DNA from: Profundibacterium mesophilum KAUST100406-0324
GTDB taxonomy: Bacteria > Pseudomonadota > Alphaproteobacteria > Rhodobacterales > Rhodobacteraceae
Assembly: GCF_009835145.1 (NCBI RefSeq)
Contig: NZ_APKE01000014.1
Span: 124,001 to 188,000, forward strand
DNA length: 64,000 bases
Reading direction: 5' to 3'
Shown: one piece after another, positions 52,859 through 61,835 of the stretch
How positions within the stretch are numbered: position 1 is the first letter of the stretch
How the letters are laid out: each line of letters starts with the position of its first letter
Notes under the pieces: generated by a model
Databases searched by the model: none
The model's input: the letters and a program-made list of their open reading frames with translations, nothing else
What the model was told of the DNA's origin: nothing
Program-made: the position numbers and the translations under genes

Positions 52859-55255
52859 ATGAAATTCACACTCACCTGGCTCAAGGATCACCTCGACACC
52901 ACCGCCTCGGTGGACGAGATCGCTGAGGCCCTGACCGATCTGGGGCTCGAGGTCGAGGCGGTGTCGAACCCGGCCGACATGCTCTCCGGTTTCCGGCTCG
53001 GCCATGTCGAGAGCGCCGAGAAGCATCCCGATGCGGATCGGCTGCGCGTGTGCCAGGTGCGCACTGCCGATGGCATGAGCCAGATCATCTGCGGCGCGCC
53101 CAATGCCCGCGCCGGGATCACGGTGGTCGTGGCCAGCCCCGGCTCTTATGTCCCCGGGATCGACACCACGATCCAGGTCGGCAAGATCCGCGGGATCGAG
53201 AGCCACGGCATGATGGCCTCCGAGCGGGAACTGGAGCTTTCCGAGGAGCATGACGGCATCATCGAGCTGGCCTCCGGCGAGGTCGGCCAGAGCTTCGCCG
53301 ATTGGCTGGCGCAGAACGATCCGGCAAAGGTCGACCCGGTCATCGAGATCGCGATCACCCCGAACCGCCCCGATGCGCTGGGCGTGCGCGGCATCGCGCG
53401 CGATCTCGCAGCGCGGGGGCTCGGCACGCTGAAACCCGCGCCCGAGCCGCGCATCGCGCAGGAAGGGCCCGCCGGCCTCGACGTGACCATCGGGGAGGAT
53501 GCGCGCGAGGGCTGCCCGCTTTTCGCCGGGCGCGTGATCCGCGGCGTGACCAACGGTCCCTCCCCGGAATGGCTTCAGAGCCGGTTGCGGGCGATCGGCC
53601 TGCGTCCGATCTCGGCACTCGTCGACATTACCAATTTCTTCACCTTTGACCGCAACCGACCGCTTCATGTCTTCGACATGGCGCATGTGAAGGGCGATCT
53701 GGGCATCGGGCTGTCGAGCGGCGGCGAGACGATCGAGGCGCTCGACGAGAAGAGCTATACCCTGGCACCGGGAATGATGGTGATCCGCGACGATGCCGGT
53801 CCGCAGAGCATTGCCGGCATCATGGGCGGCGCCGCGACCGGGGTCTCGGAGGGGACGACGGATGTCTTCCTCGAAAGCGCTTGGTGGGACCCGGTGAGCA
53901 TTGCGCGGACGGGCCGGGCCCTGAAACTCAATTCGGACGCACGCTACAGGTTCGAGCGCGGCGTCGATCCCGAGTTCACCCTGCCGGGGCTCGATCTCGC
54001 GGCCGCGATGATCCTCGATCTGTGCGGTGGCACCGCCTCCGAACTGGTGCAGGCCGGTGAGGTGCCGCAGACCGCGCGATCCTATCCCCTCGATACGGGC
54101 AGGGTGCAGAGCCTTGTCGGCATGGAGATCGCGCCCGAGCGCCAGCATGCCGCGCTCGAGGCGCTCGGCTTCACCATCGATGGCGACATGGTCCAAGTAC
54201 CGAGCTGGCGGCCCGACGTGCAGGGCAGCGCCGACCTGGTGGAGGAGGTCGCGCGGATCGCCTCGCTGACCCGTCTCGAAGGCCGCCCCCTAGAACGCGC
54301 CCGCGCCGGTGTTTCCGCGCCTGTCCTGACCGCCGCCCAGAAGCGCGAGCAGATGGCGCGCCGGACCGTGGCGGCCCTCGGCTACAACGAATGCGTCACC
54401 TACAGTTTCGTGGACGCGGCCTCGGCGGAGCTTTTCGGCGGGGGCGAGCCGGCGCGCCGGCTCGAGAACCCGATCAGCCGCGAGCTTGGCCATATGCGCC
54501 CGCACCTGCTGCCGGGATTGCTGCAGGCCGCGGCCCGCAACCAGGCCCGCGGCGCGGGCGATCTCGCGCTGTTCGAGGTGGGGCCGGTCTTCTCGGGCGG
54601 CGAGCCCGGCGAGCAGCAGGTGCAGATCGCCGGGCTGCTTTGCGGGCGCACCGGGCCCAAGGACGTGCACGGTGCCGCGCGCGCCGTCGACATCTATGAC
54701 GCGAAGGCGGATGCCGAAGCCGTGCTCGCGGCGATCGGCGCGCCTGCCAAGATGCAGATCATGCGCGGCGGGGAAGGCTGGTGGCATCCGGGCCGGCACG
54801 GCATCCTTTGCTTGGGTCCCAAGAAGAGGCTTGCCGTCTTCGGCGAGCTGCATCCCGCCGTCTTGCGCCAGATGGGGATCAAGGGAAGCGCGGTCGCCTT
54901 CGTCGTCTCTCCCGAGGAGGTGCCGGCCCCGCGCAACCAATCGGCCACGCGGCCGGCGCTCGTTCTGGGCGATCTTCAGGCCGTCGAGCGCGATTTCGCC
55001 TTCGTGGTCGATGATCGGGTCGAGGCACTGACCCTCGTGAACGCCGCGGCCGGTGCAGACAAGGCCCTGATCGAGGAGGTTCGTGTCTTCGACGAGTTCG
55101 TCGGCGGGGTGCTCGGGGAGGGACGCAAGTCCCTTGCCATCACGGTGCGGCTGCAGCCGCGGGAGGACACTCTCACGGAGGCGCAGATCGAGGCAGTCAG
55201 CGGCAAGATCGTCGAGAAGGTCACGAAGGCGACCGGCGGCACGCTGCGCGGCTGA
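52859..55255 (+). CDS. pheT: Phenylalanine-tRNA ligase beta subunit
   Basis: 798 aa subunit with the tRNA-binding domain at the N-terminus (GHVESAEKHPDADRLRVCQVRT), the B3/B4 editing domains, the B5 domain (SWRPDVQGSADLVEEVARI) and the core catalytic-like domain. It closes with the ferredoxin-fold anticodon-binding domain (FDEFVGGVLGEGRKSLAITVRLQPREDTLTEAQIE). The length is normal. A hairpin plus TATTTT follows ten bases after its stop. Confidence 0.97.
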   Translation: MKFTLTWLKDHLDTTASVDEIAEALTDLGLEVEAVSNPADMLSGFRLGHVESAEKHPDADRLRVCQVRTADGMSQIICGAPNARAGITVVVASPGSYVPGIDTTIQVGKIRGIESHGMMASERELELSEEHDGIIELASGEVGQSFADWLAQNDPAKVDPVIEIAITPNRPDALGVRGIARDLAARGLGTLKPAPEPRIAQEGPAGLDVTIGEDAREGCPLFAGRVIRGVTNGPSPEWLQSRLRAIGLRPISALVDITNFFTFDRNRPLHVFDMAHVKGDLGIGLSSGGETIEALDEKSYTLAPGMMVIRDDAGPQSIAGIMGGAATGVSEGTTDVFLESAWWDPVSIARTGRALKLNSDARYRFERGVDPEFTLPGLDLAAAMILDLCGGTASELVQAGEVPQTARSYPLDTGRVQSLVGMEIAPERQHAALEALGFTIDGDMVQVPSWRPDVQGSADLVEEVARIASLTRLEGRPLERARAGVSAPVLTAAQKREQMARRTVAALGYNECVTYSFVDAASAELFGGGEPARRLENPISRELGHMRPHLLPGLLQAAARNQARGAGDLALFEVGPVFSGGEPGEQQVQIAGLLCGRTGPKDVHGAARAVDIYDAKADAEAVLAAIGAPAKMQIMRGGEGWWHPGRHGILCLGPKKRLAVFGELHPAVLRQMGIKGSAVAFVVSPEEVPAPRNQSATRPALVLGDLQAVERDFAFVVDDRVEALTLVNAAAGADKALIEEVRVFDEFVGGVLGEGRKSLAITVRLQPREDTLTEAQIEAVSGKIVEKVTKATGGTLRG

Positions 55256-55264
55256 TGGCGGACG

Positions 55265-55285
55265 CCTCCGGCGGGGAGGTATTTT
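55265..55285 (+). terminator. Intrinsic terminator after pheT, copy of a repeated motif
   Basis: CCTCC, loop GGCGG, GGAGG (55275-55279), then TATTTT. The flanking bases GGTATTTTGACGAAGATGAA match the copy after the aldo/keto reductase gene closely, including the GAAGnTGAAG tail that is not part of the hairpin. Confidence 0.55.
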
Positions 55286-55307
55286 GACGAAGATGAAGGA
55301 GAGCGCG

Positions 55308-55769
55308 ATGCTGAAGGTCTATCTGTCGGGTGAGATCCATACCGACTGGCGCGACAGGATCGTCGCCGGGGCGGAAGGCCTCGACGTGCGCTTCGACGGT
55401 CCCGTGACCGATCACGCCGCCAGCGACGATTGCGGCGCGGCCATCCTCGGCGCCGAGGAGAGCCGGTTCTGGCATGATCGCAAGGGGGCGGGGCTCAACG
55501 CGATCCGTACGCGCCGCGGGATCGAGGGCGCCGACGTGGTCGTGGTGCGCTTCGGCGACAAGTACAAGCAGTGGAACGCGGCATTCGATGCGGGCCAGGC
55601 GGCGGCGCTCGGCAAGTCGCTGATCGTGCTGCATGGACCCGAACATCAACATGCGCTCAAGGAAGTCGATGCGGCCGCGCTGGCGGTGGCGGAGACGCCC
55701 GAGCAGGTGGTGCAGATGCTGCGCTACGTTCTGACGGGGGCGCTGCCGGAGACGCGGGCCGATGCTTGA
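55308..55769 (+). CDS. ytoQ: YtoQ family protein
   Basis: 153 aa protein of the YtoQ family, related in fold to nucleoside 2-deoxyribosyltransferases but without known function. The signature is [18 protein letters not shown], followed by [53 protein letters not shown] precedes the chosen ATG; a repeat/terminator separates it from pheT. Its last 8 bases overlap the start of mscL. Confidence 0.9.
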   Translation: MLKVYLSGEIHTDWRDRIVAGAEGLDVRFDGPVTDHAASDDCGAAILGAEESRFWHDRKGAGLNAIRTRRGIEGADVVVVRFGDKYKQWNAAFDAGQAAALGKSLIVLHGPEHQHALKEVDAAALAVAETPEQVVQMLRYVLTGALPETRADA

Positions 55770-56196
55770 GGAATTCAAGGATTTCATCGCCAAGGGCAAT
55801 GTCATGGACATGGCCGTGGGAATCATCATCGGCGCATCCTTCACCGCGATCGTGAAATCGGTGGTGGATGACCTGCTGAACCCCGTTCTCGGGATCATCA
55901 CCGGCGGGATCGATTTCTCCGACAAGTTCGTCATCCTGTCGGGCGGCAGCCGTGCCGATTTCGAATCGCTGCAGATTGCCCGCGACGCGGGCGCCGCGGT
56001 CTTCGCCTATGGCGCCTTTCTCAGCTCGGTGATCAATTTCCTGATCATCGCCTTCGTTGTCTTCTTGCTGGTCAAGTGGGTGAACAAGCTGCGCAAACTG
56101 ACCGAATCGCCCGACGATGTCGCACCGAGCGTGCCGACCGCGCCCAGCGAGAAGGATATCCTGATCGAGATCCGGGATGTGCTGAAGGCGCGGTGA
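55762..56196 (+). CDS. mscL: Large-conductance mechanosensitive channel MscL
   Basis: 144 aa membrane channel that opens under high membrane tension to release solutes on osmotic downshock. Start [38 protein letters not shown] is diagnostic (N-terminal amphipathic helix and first TM). The second TM (about 85-108) and the C-terminal helix bundle with LKAR follow. It overlaps ytoQ by 8 bases; the two are a small operon. The length matches the family. Confidence 0.97.
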   Translation: MLEEFKDFIAKGNVMDMAVGIIIGASFTAIVKSVVDDLLNPVLGIITGGIDFSDKFVILSGGSRADFESLQIARDAGAAVFAYGAFLSSVINFLIIAFVVFLLVKWVNKLRKLTESPDDVAPSVPTAPSEKDILIEIRDVLKAR

Positions 56197-56297
56197 AGCG
56201 CGGCGCCCCGTCTGGCGCTGGGCAAGGAACGCGGGTTTCGCCGTACCCCGTCGGGGGAGAGAGGGAGGGACGCGCGGCGCCCCTCCCTTCGACCGGG

Positions 56298-57416
56298 TCA
56301 GCCGGCGAGCAGGCGCCCGGGATCGCTGAAATCCCGGCCGAGCGCCTCCGCCACCGCCCGGTGGGTGATACGCCCGTCATGGACATTCAGACCCGCCGTC
56401 AGGTGGGGATCCTCGGCGCAGGCCGCGCGCCATCCCTTGTCCGCCAGAGCGAGCATGTAGGGCATCGTCGCGTTGCCGAGCGCGATCGTGGACGTGCGCG
56501 CGACCGCGCCGGGCATGTTGGCCACGCAGTAATGCATGATCCCGTCCACATCGTAGATCGGGTCGTCATGGGTGGTTGCGCGGGATGTCTCGAAACAGCC
56601 GCCCTGGTCGATGGCCACGTCGACGATCGCGGCGCCGGGTTTCATCTGCGACAGCTGCGCGCGCGTGACGAGCTTGGGCGCGGCGGCACCGGCCACGAGG
56701 ACCGCGCCGATCACCATGTCGGCCCCGGCCACCAACTCGGCGGTGTTTCCGGCGCTGGCATAGCTCGTACGGAAGACCCCGCCGAAGGTCTCGTCGAGCT
56801 GGCGCAGGCGGGGCAGGGAGCGGTCGAGCACCGTGACATCGGCGCCCATTCCCGCCGCAACGCGCGCGGCATGGGTGCCCACGACACCGCCGCCGATCAC
56901 CGCGACGCGGGCCGGGCCGACGCCCGGCACGCCGCCCATCAGGACCCCGCGGCCGCCATTGGCCTTCTGCAGCGTCCAGGCGCCCATTTGCGGCGCGAGC
57001 TTGCCGGCCACTTCCGACATCGGCGCCAGGAGCGGCAGGCCGCCGCGCGCGTCGGTCACCGTCTCGTAGGCGATACAGGTCGCGCCCGAACGGATCAGGT
57101 CATCGGTCTGTTCGGGATCGGGGGCGAGGTGGAGATAGGTGAAGAGGAGCTGACCCCCGCGCAGCATCGCGCGTTCCTTTGGCTGCGGCTCCTTGACCTT
57201 GACGATCATCTCGGCTGCCTCGAAGACGGCCTGCGCATCGGCGGCGATCGTCGCGCCGGCCTCCTTGTAATCCTCGTCGGAGAAGCCGGCGCCCGTTCCC
57301 GCGCCCGCCTGCACCAGGACTTCGTGCCCGTGGGCGATCGCCTCACGCGCGGCATGGGGGGTGAGGCCGACGCGGTACTCACGGGTCTTCACCTCAGTGG
57401 GGCATCCAATTTTCAT
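56298..57416 (-). CDS. ald: Alanine dehydrogenase
   Basis: 372 aa NAD-dependent enzyme that deaminates L-alanine to pyruvate and ammonia. The start MKIGCPTEVKTREYRVGLTPHAAREA is diagnostic, with substrate-binding basic residues in RVGLTP and KVKEPQPKE. The dinucleotide fold VAVIGGGVVGTHAARVAAGMGADVTVLDRS and the FGGVFRTSYASAG segment follow. AAGGAG lies eight bases before the ATG. A divergent Lrp-type regulator gene next door fits the AldR-ald pattern of alanine-responsive control. Confidence 0.96.
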   Translation of the reverse strand: MKIGCPTEVKTREYRVGLTPHAAREAIAHGHEVLVQAGAGTGAGFSDEDYKEAGATIAADAQAVFEAAEMIVKVKEPQPKERAMLRGGQLLFTYLHLAPDPEQTDDLIRSGATCIAYETVTDARGGLPLLAPMSEVAGKLAPQMGAWTLQKANGGRGVLMGGVPGVGPARVAVIGGGVVGTHAARVAAGMGADVTVLDRSLPRLRQLDETFGGVFRTSYASAGNTAELVAGADMVIGAVLVAGAAAPKLVTRAQLSQMKPGAAIVDVAIDQGGCFETSRATTHDDPIYDVDGIMHYCVANMPGAVARTSTIALGNATMPYMLALADKGWRAACAEDPHLTAGLNVHDGRITHRAVAEALGRDFSDPGRLLAG

Positions 57417-57547
57417 GCTGGGGCTCCTTGGACAGACTTCAGTAGATGTGATGGGGGTATGATGCATCGGGCGCGCCGCGCATTGATTGAAAAATGGTGG
57501 CGACCCTGCCCGGATCGCGGTAAATCCTTGCTCCAGTCAGGGATAGA

Positions 57548-58027
57548 ATGGGAAAATCTTGCGTGGTTTCGCAAATTGATGAAACGGACCGGCGCCTGAT
57601 CGCGGCGATACAGAAGGCAGGGCGGGCGACCAATGCGGAGCTCGGCGCGATGGCCGGTGTCTCGCCCTCCTCGTGTCATCGGCGCATTGCGCGGCTGGAG
57701 GCGATCGGCGTGATCCAAGGCTATGCCGGGGTGATCGACCGGCGCGCGGTCGGGTTGGCCGCCACCGTCTTTGTCGAGATCACCCTCTCGACCCAGGCCG
57801 ATGACGTGCTTGATGCGTTCGAGCGGGAGGTGGCGCGCATCCCCGAAGTGCTCGAATGTCACCTGATGGCGGGAACGGCGGATTTCCTGCTCAAGGTGGT
57901 GGCCGCCGATACCGATGATTTCGCCCGCATTCACCGTGCCAATCTCGCGCGTCTGCCGGGCGTCGCGCAGATGCAGTCGAGCTTTGCCCTGCGCTCGGTG
58001 CGCGAGAGCCTCGCCGTGCCGCTCTGA
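57548..58027 (+). CDS. Lrp/AsnC family transcriptional regulator, probable regulator of ald
   Basis: 159 aa regulator. The N-terminal helix-turn-helix (about 9-70: IDETDRRLIAAIQKAGRATNAELGAMAGVSPSSCHRRIARLEAIGVIQGYAGVID) is followed by a RAM/AsnC ligand-binding domain (about 75-150) with the family GTADFLLKVVAADTDDF motif. AGGGA is five bases before the ATG. The divergent arrangement with ald suggests it activates ald when alanine is abundant; this is inferred from position and from AldR in other bacteria. Confidence 0.88.
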   Translation: MGKSCVVSQIDETDRRLIAAIQKAGRATNAELGAMAGVSPSSCHRRIARLEAIGVIQGYAGVIDRRAVGLAATVFVEITLSTQADDVLDAFEREVARIPEVLECHLMAGTADFLLKVVAADTDDFARIHRANLARLPGVAQMQSSFALRSVRESLAVPL

Positions 58028-58031
58028 GCGT

Positions 58032-58172
58032 TCAGAGCGTTTCCGTCACCCGGATGACCGCCTCTTCGGGGGCGGGGGGGACGGCGGGGACGGGCGCGCC
58101 GTCGGCGCCGCATCCCTGCAACAGAAGGGCGGCGAGGAGCAGGGCGGGCGCAGCGGCCGGGGGCATGGTCAT
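58032..58172 (-). CDS. Small lipoprotein, LptM-like
   Basis: 46 aa lipoprotein. The sequence [19 protein letters not shown] gives a lipobox LQGC with Cys21. Proline-rich and acidic tail follows. The ATG overlaps the argH stop as ATGA, so it is translated after argH. Small lipoproteins in this position (argH-lipoprotein-lysA) are typical in Alphaproteobacteria and resemble YifL/LptM, which aids LptD maturation; here lysA does not follow. Assignment to LptM is inference. Confidence 0.6.
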   Translation of the reverse strand: MTMPPAAAPALLLAALLLQGCGADGAPVPAVPPAPEEAVIRVTETL

Positions 58173-59569
58173 GCCCGGCCCTTCTGCATCTCGCGCCACC
58201 GGGCGATCTGGCGGCGCACCTGCTCCGGCGCGGTGCCGCCATGCGAGGTGCGGCTGCGCACCGAGTTCTCGACCCCCAGCACCGAGAAGACATCCTGCGT
58301 GATCGCGGCATTCACCGCCTGCATCTCCTCAAGGGAAAGATCGGGGAGATCGCATCCCTTCGCCTCCGCCCTCGCGACCAGCGCGCCGGTTGCGTGATGG
58401 GCATCGCGGAACGGCAGGCCTGCCTCGCGCACCAGCCAATCCGCGAGATCCGTCGCGGTCGAGAAGCCGCTGCCGGCGGCCTTGGCGAGCGCCGCGCGAT
58501 TGGCGCTCATGTCACCGATCATCCCGGTCATCGCGGCCAAGGCCAGCATCAGCGTATCGGCTGCGTCGAAGACCTGCTCCTTGTCTTCCTGCATGTCCTT
58601 GGAATACGCGAGCGGCAATCCCTTCATCACCGTCAGCAGCGCCACGTTCGCGCCCACGATGCGGCCGATCTTGGCGCGGATGAGCTCGGCGGCATCCGGG
58701 TTCTTCTTCTGCGGCATGATCGAGCTGCCGGTGGAGAAGCGGTCCGACAGGGAGACGAAACGGAACTGCGCGGAGGACCAGATCACGAGCTCTTCGGCCA
58801 GGCGGCTCAGATGCATGGCGCAGATCGAGGCCGCGGCGAGGAATTCGAGGGCGAAATCGCGATCCGAAACCGCGTCGAGCGAGTTTGCCATGGGCCGATC
58901 GAAGCCCAGCGCCCGCGCCGTCATCTCCCGGTCGATCGGAAAACCGGTGCCGGCCAGGGCGGCCGCGCCGAGCGGGCTTTCGTTCATCCGGCGCCGCGCA
59001 TCGACGAGCCGGCCGCGATCGCGGGCGAACATTTCCACATAAGCCATCATGTGGTGGCCCCAGGTGACGGGCTGCGCGGTCTGCAGGTGGGTGAAGCCGG
59101 GCATGACCCAGTCGGCACCCTGCTCGGCCTGATCGAGGAGCGCCGCGATCAGCGCGTCGAGACCTGCGATCGCCGCATCGCACTGATCGCGCGTCCAGAG
59201 CCGGAAATCGGTCGCCACCTGGTCGTTGCGCGACCGGGCGGTGTGCAGCCGTCCGGCCGCGTCGCCGATCAGCGCCTTGAGCCGCGCCTCGACATTCATG
59301 TGGATATCCTCGAGCGCCGCCGAGAAAGCGAACTCTCCCGCCTCGATCTCTGACAAGACCGTGAGCAGACCTTCCCGGATCGCCTCCACATCGCTACGCT
59401 CCACGATGCCCGTCTCCGCAAGCATGGCGGCATGGGCGCGTGAGCCGGCGATATCCTGCGGCGCAAGGCGCCGGTCATAGGAGATCGACGCATTGATCGC
59501 CTCCATGATGGCGTCGGGTCCGGCGGCGAAACGTCCGCCCCACATCGCGTTGGAAGTCTTGTCAGTCAT
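58169..59569 (-). CDS. argH: Argininosuccinate lyase
   Basis: 466 aa enzyme that splits argininosuccinate into arginine and fumarate in arginine biosynthesis. The fumarase-family signature [12 protein letters not shown] is intact. Other marks are MWGGRFA near the start, the [34 protein letters not shown] stretch and [19 protein letters not shown]. The ATG at 59569 has GGGAG seven bases upstream. The divergent tlpA-like gene begins only 20 bases away, so their promoters must lie inside each other's coding regions. Confidence 0.96.
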   Translation of the reverse strand: MTDKTSNAMWGGRFAAGPDAIMEAINASISYDRRLAPQDIAGSRAHAAMLAETGIVERSDVEAIREGLLTVLSEIEAGEFAFSAALEDIHMNVEARLKALIGDAAGRLHTARSRNDQVATDFRLWTRDQCDAAIAGLDALIAALLDQAEQGADWVMPGFTHLQTAQPVTWGHHMMAYVEMFARDRGRLVDARRRMNESPLGAAALAGTGFPIDREMTARALGFDRPMANSLDAVSDRDFALEFLAAASICAMHLSRLAEELVIWSSAQFRFVSLSDRFSTGSSIMPQKKNPDAAELIRAKIGRIVGANVALLTVMKGLPLAYSKDMQEDKEQVFDAADTLMLALAAMTGMIGDMSANRAALAKAAGSGFSTATDLADWLVREAGLPFRDAHHATGALVARAEAKGCDLPDLSLEEMQAVNAAITQDVFSVLGVENSVRSRTSHGGTAPEQVRRQIARWREMQKGRA

Positions 59570-59589
59570 GGGGCGCTCCCGGAGGAATG

Positions 59590-60204
59590 ATGAAAAAGAT
59601 CGAACTTGCCGTTCTCTATATGGCCATCGGGCTTGGTGCAAATCTCGCCGTCAGCGGGCAGGGCGCCGCCGGCGACGCATCCGCGAAGACGGAGGCACCC
59701 GCCGGCCCCTCCATCGATGTGCCGGCGCTCGAGGCGCTGCGCGAGGGCAGCATGAAGAAGCTGATCTTTCATTCGGAGCCGCGGGCGGTCTCGCAGGAGC
59801 CCTTCGAGGATGCGCAAGGCGAGACGCGCAGGCTCGGCGACTGGTCAGGCAAGCCCGTCCTGGTCAATTTCTGGGCGACCTGGTGCGCGCCCTGCAGGAC
59901 CGAGATGCCGCTTCTGGACGCGCTTCAGGCCGAGTTCGGCGGGGAGGGGTTCGATGTGGTGACGATCGCCACGGCCCGCAGCGCGCCGGGCGGCGTCGAC
60001 GCCTTCTTCGCCGATGCCGGGCTCGCGCATCTGGAGAAGTTCTACGATGCCGATCAGGCCCTCGCACGGGACATGGCGGTTCTGGGCCTGCCGGTCACCT
60101 TGCTGCTCGATGCCGAGGGCCGGGAGATCGCGCGGATGCAGGGTGATGCCGATTGGTTCGGAGAGAGCGCGAAAGCTATTGTTGCGCAACTCATGGAATA
60201 CTGA
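59590..60204 (+). CDS. tlpA: TlpA-like thiol:disulfide interchange protein
   Basis: 204 aa periplasmic thioredoxin-like reductase. A hydrophobic N-terminal anchor (about 4-26) precedes the thioredoxin domain with active site WCAPC (Cys99, Cys102) in [19 protein letters not shown]. The [12 protein letters not shown] cis-proline motif follows. In this group TlpA/CycY-like proteins keep cytochrome c cysteines reduced or act in oxidase copper assembly. GGAGG is four bases before the chosen ATG, which adjoins another ATG three bases upstream. Confidence 0.85.
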   Translation: MKKIELAVLYMAIGLGANLAVSGQGAAGDASAKTEAPAGPSIDVPALEALREGSMKKLIFHSEPRAVSQEPFEDAQGETRRLGDWSGKPVLVNFWATWCAPCRTEMPLLDALQAEFGGEGFDVVTIATARSAPGGVDAFFADAGLAHLEKFYDADQALARDMAVLGLPVTLLLDAEGREIARMQGDADWFGESAKAIVAQLMEY

Positions 60205-60285
60205 TGGACATCACAAACATCCTTAAGTAGATATTTTGTCTAAGTTCTTTTGACCTGACCCTCTCACTAAGGGGAAAGAGTAAGC

Positions 60286-60726
60286 TTGGGCGAAGCTGTC
60301 TGCATATTGCGTGCGCGCAAGCTCGTCTTCGTGCGCTATTTCGGGTCTTACGCAGTGCCCGATCTGCTGCGCGTTTTCGACCGCATCACGTATCACCCCG
60401 ATCATGTGCCCGATCTCGACCTGCTGCACGATCTGCGGGGGATAACCGATATCTCCATCTCCGATGGCGATCTGGGGCAGTTGGCAAGCATGGCCAAGGG
60501 CCACTATGCGCGGCGTACGAACACGTGTCGAACGGCGCTTCTCGCGTCCCGTCCCTCGGTCCTGCAAGGCGCCCGGGCCTTCGAGAGGCTCGTGGCGGAT
60601 AATCCTCTGGTGGACCTGCGCAGCTTCGACCAGGAGGGCGAAGCGCTGCGGTTCCTGGGGATCGAGGACATGGCACAGCTCTTCTTTGGCAGCAGCGCCG
60701 CCGCTGCCGAGGGACACCTGCGCTGA
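60286..60726 (+). CDS. Unrecognised protein, possibly STAS/SpoIIAA-like
   Basis: 146 aa soluble protein with a TTG start preceded by AAAGAG about six bases upstream. The N-terminal strand-helix pattern (KLVFVRYFGSYAVPDLLRVFDRITYHPDHVPDLDLLHDLRG) resembles small STAS/SEC14-like proteins of Alphaproteobacteria in its layout, but I cannot confirm this by eye. The C-terminal half is helical (ARAFERLVADNPLVDLRSF). An EAL-domain gene follows about 100 bases later, with a hairpin-containing gap. Function unknown. Confidence 0.55.
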   Translation: MGEAVCILRARKLVFVRYFGSYAVPDLLRVFDRITYHPDHVPDLDLLHDLRGITDISISDGDLGQLASMAKGHYARRTNTCRTALLASRPSVLQGARAFERLVADNPLVDLRSFDQEGEALRFLGIEDMAQLFFGSSAAAAEGHLR

Positions 60727-60831
60727 CGGCGTGGGCGCAATTCCCGCGGATAAGAAACAAATCCCCGGTTTAAGCTCCCGTTAAGGCGCGGCGTGGCACC
60801 AGAGGACGGTGCCGCGAGGGAGCTTGGAATA

Positions 60832-61677
60832 ATGGGACTGGACCGAACCGAAGACCTTGGAGGATACCAACCGGAGCTGGGTGATCCGCTGAGCATTGCG
60901 ATCAATCTCCGCGACCGGTCGATCCTGCGCACCGTCGAGCGCGCCGTGACGGAGCGCAACGTGATGCTGGCTTTCCAGCCCGTCGTGCCAGCCAGCCGGC
61001 CGGAACGACCGGTCTTCTACGAGGGATTGATCCGCATCCTGGACGATAACGGTCGAATCGTCCCGGCGCGCGATTTCATCGGCGCGGTGGAGACGTTGGA
61101 GCTGGGCCGGCAGATCGACTGCCTCTCGCTCGAGGCGGGCCTCAAGCTCCTTCAGGAGCGTCCGCGCCTGCGCCTGTCGATCAACATGTCTGCCCGCTCG
61201 ATCGGCTATCCCGACTGGACGCGGGTGCTCGATACCGCGCTTGCCGCGGATCCCTCGATCGGAGAGCGCCTCATCCTCGAGATCACCGAAAGCTCGGCCA
61301 TCCTGATGCCCGACATGGTGCAGGTCTTCATGAACCGCCTGCAGAATCAGGGCATAAGCTTTGCGATCGACGATTTCGGCTCCGGCTATACCTCGATGCG
61401 GTACCTCAAGGATCTCTATTTCGACATTCTCAAGATCGACGGACAGTTCATCAGGGGCATCGCCCGCTCGCCGGACAACCAGGCCGTGGTCAAGGCGTTG
61501 GTCTCGATCGGGCGGCATTTCGACATGGTCACCATCGCCGAATTCGTCGAGACCGGCGAGGACGCGCAATATCTGCGGCAGATCGGCGTCGATTGTCTGC
61601 AAGGCTATTATTTCGGTGCACCGACGATCCGCCCGCGCTGGGAGCCCTGCAACAACGCGCGAAAGAAGGCTGGCTGA
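60832..61677 (+). CDS. EAL-domain c-di-GMP phosphodiesterase
   Basis: 281 aa cytoplasmic protein consisting almost only of an EAL domain (about 40-275). The signature motif reads E-G-L (Glu64) instead of EAL. Other catalytic and metal residues are kept: Asn118 (NMSARS), Glu150 (LEITES), Asp180-Asp181 (IDDFGSGY), Lys201 (LKIDGQF) and Glu237/Glu240 (AEFVET). It should hydrolyse c-di-GMP. No sensor domain precedes it beyond a short N-terminal helix. The start with a GGGAG site about 11 bases upstream is preferred; the frame opens further upstream. Confidence 0.88.
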   Translation: MGLDRTEDLGGYQPELGDPLSIAINLRDRSILRTVERAVTERNVMLAFQPVVPASRPERPVFYEGLIRILDDNGRIVPARDFIGAVETLELGRQIDCLSLEAGLKLLQERPRLRLSINMSARSIGYPDWTRVLDTALAADPSIGERLILEITESSAILMPDMVQVFMNRLQNQGISFAIDDFGSGYTSMRYLKDLYFDILKIDGQFIRGIARSPDNQAVVKALVSIGRHFDMVTIAEFVETGEDAQYLRQIGVDCLQGYYFGAPTIRPRWEPCNNARKKAG

Positions 61678-61771
61678 TACCGCCCGGATGCCGCCCGAGG
61701 CATGTTTCATGCCGGAACGAGCGTGCATTGTGCTTTTCAAAACATCCCCCTAGTCTCGACAGTAACGGCGT

Positions 61772-61799
61772 CGAAAACCGGTTAATTGACTGGTTTTCG
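61772..61799. promoter_or_regulatory. 28-bp imperfect palindrome upstream of phaA
   Basis: The 28-base dyad (outer arms CGAAAACC and GGTTTTCG, A/T-rich centre) matches its own reverse complement at 12 of 14 positions per half. It ends 36 bases before the phaA start. It is a candidate operator or a cis-acting RNA hairpin in the phaA leader. Confidence 0.4.
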
Positions 61800-61835
61800 G
61801 CACGCTCGAGCTGACAGATCAGGGAGAAATGTCAC

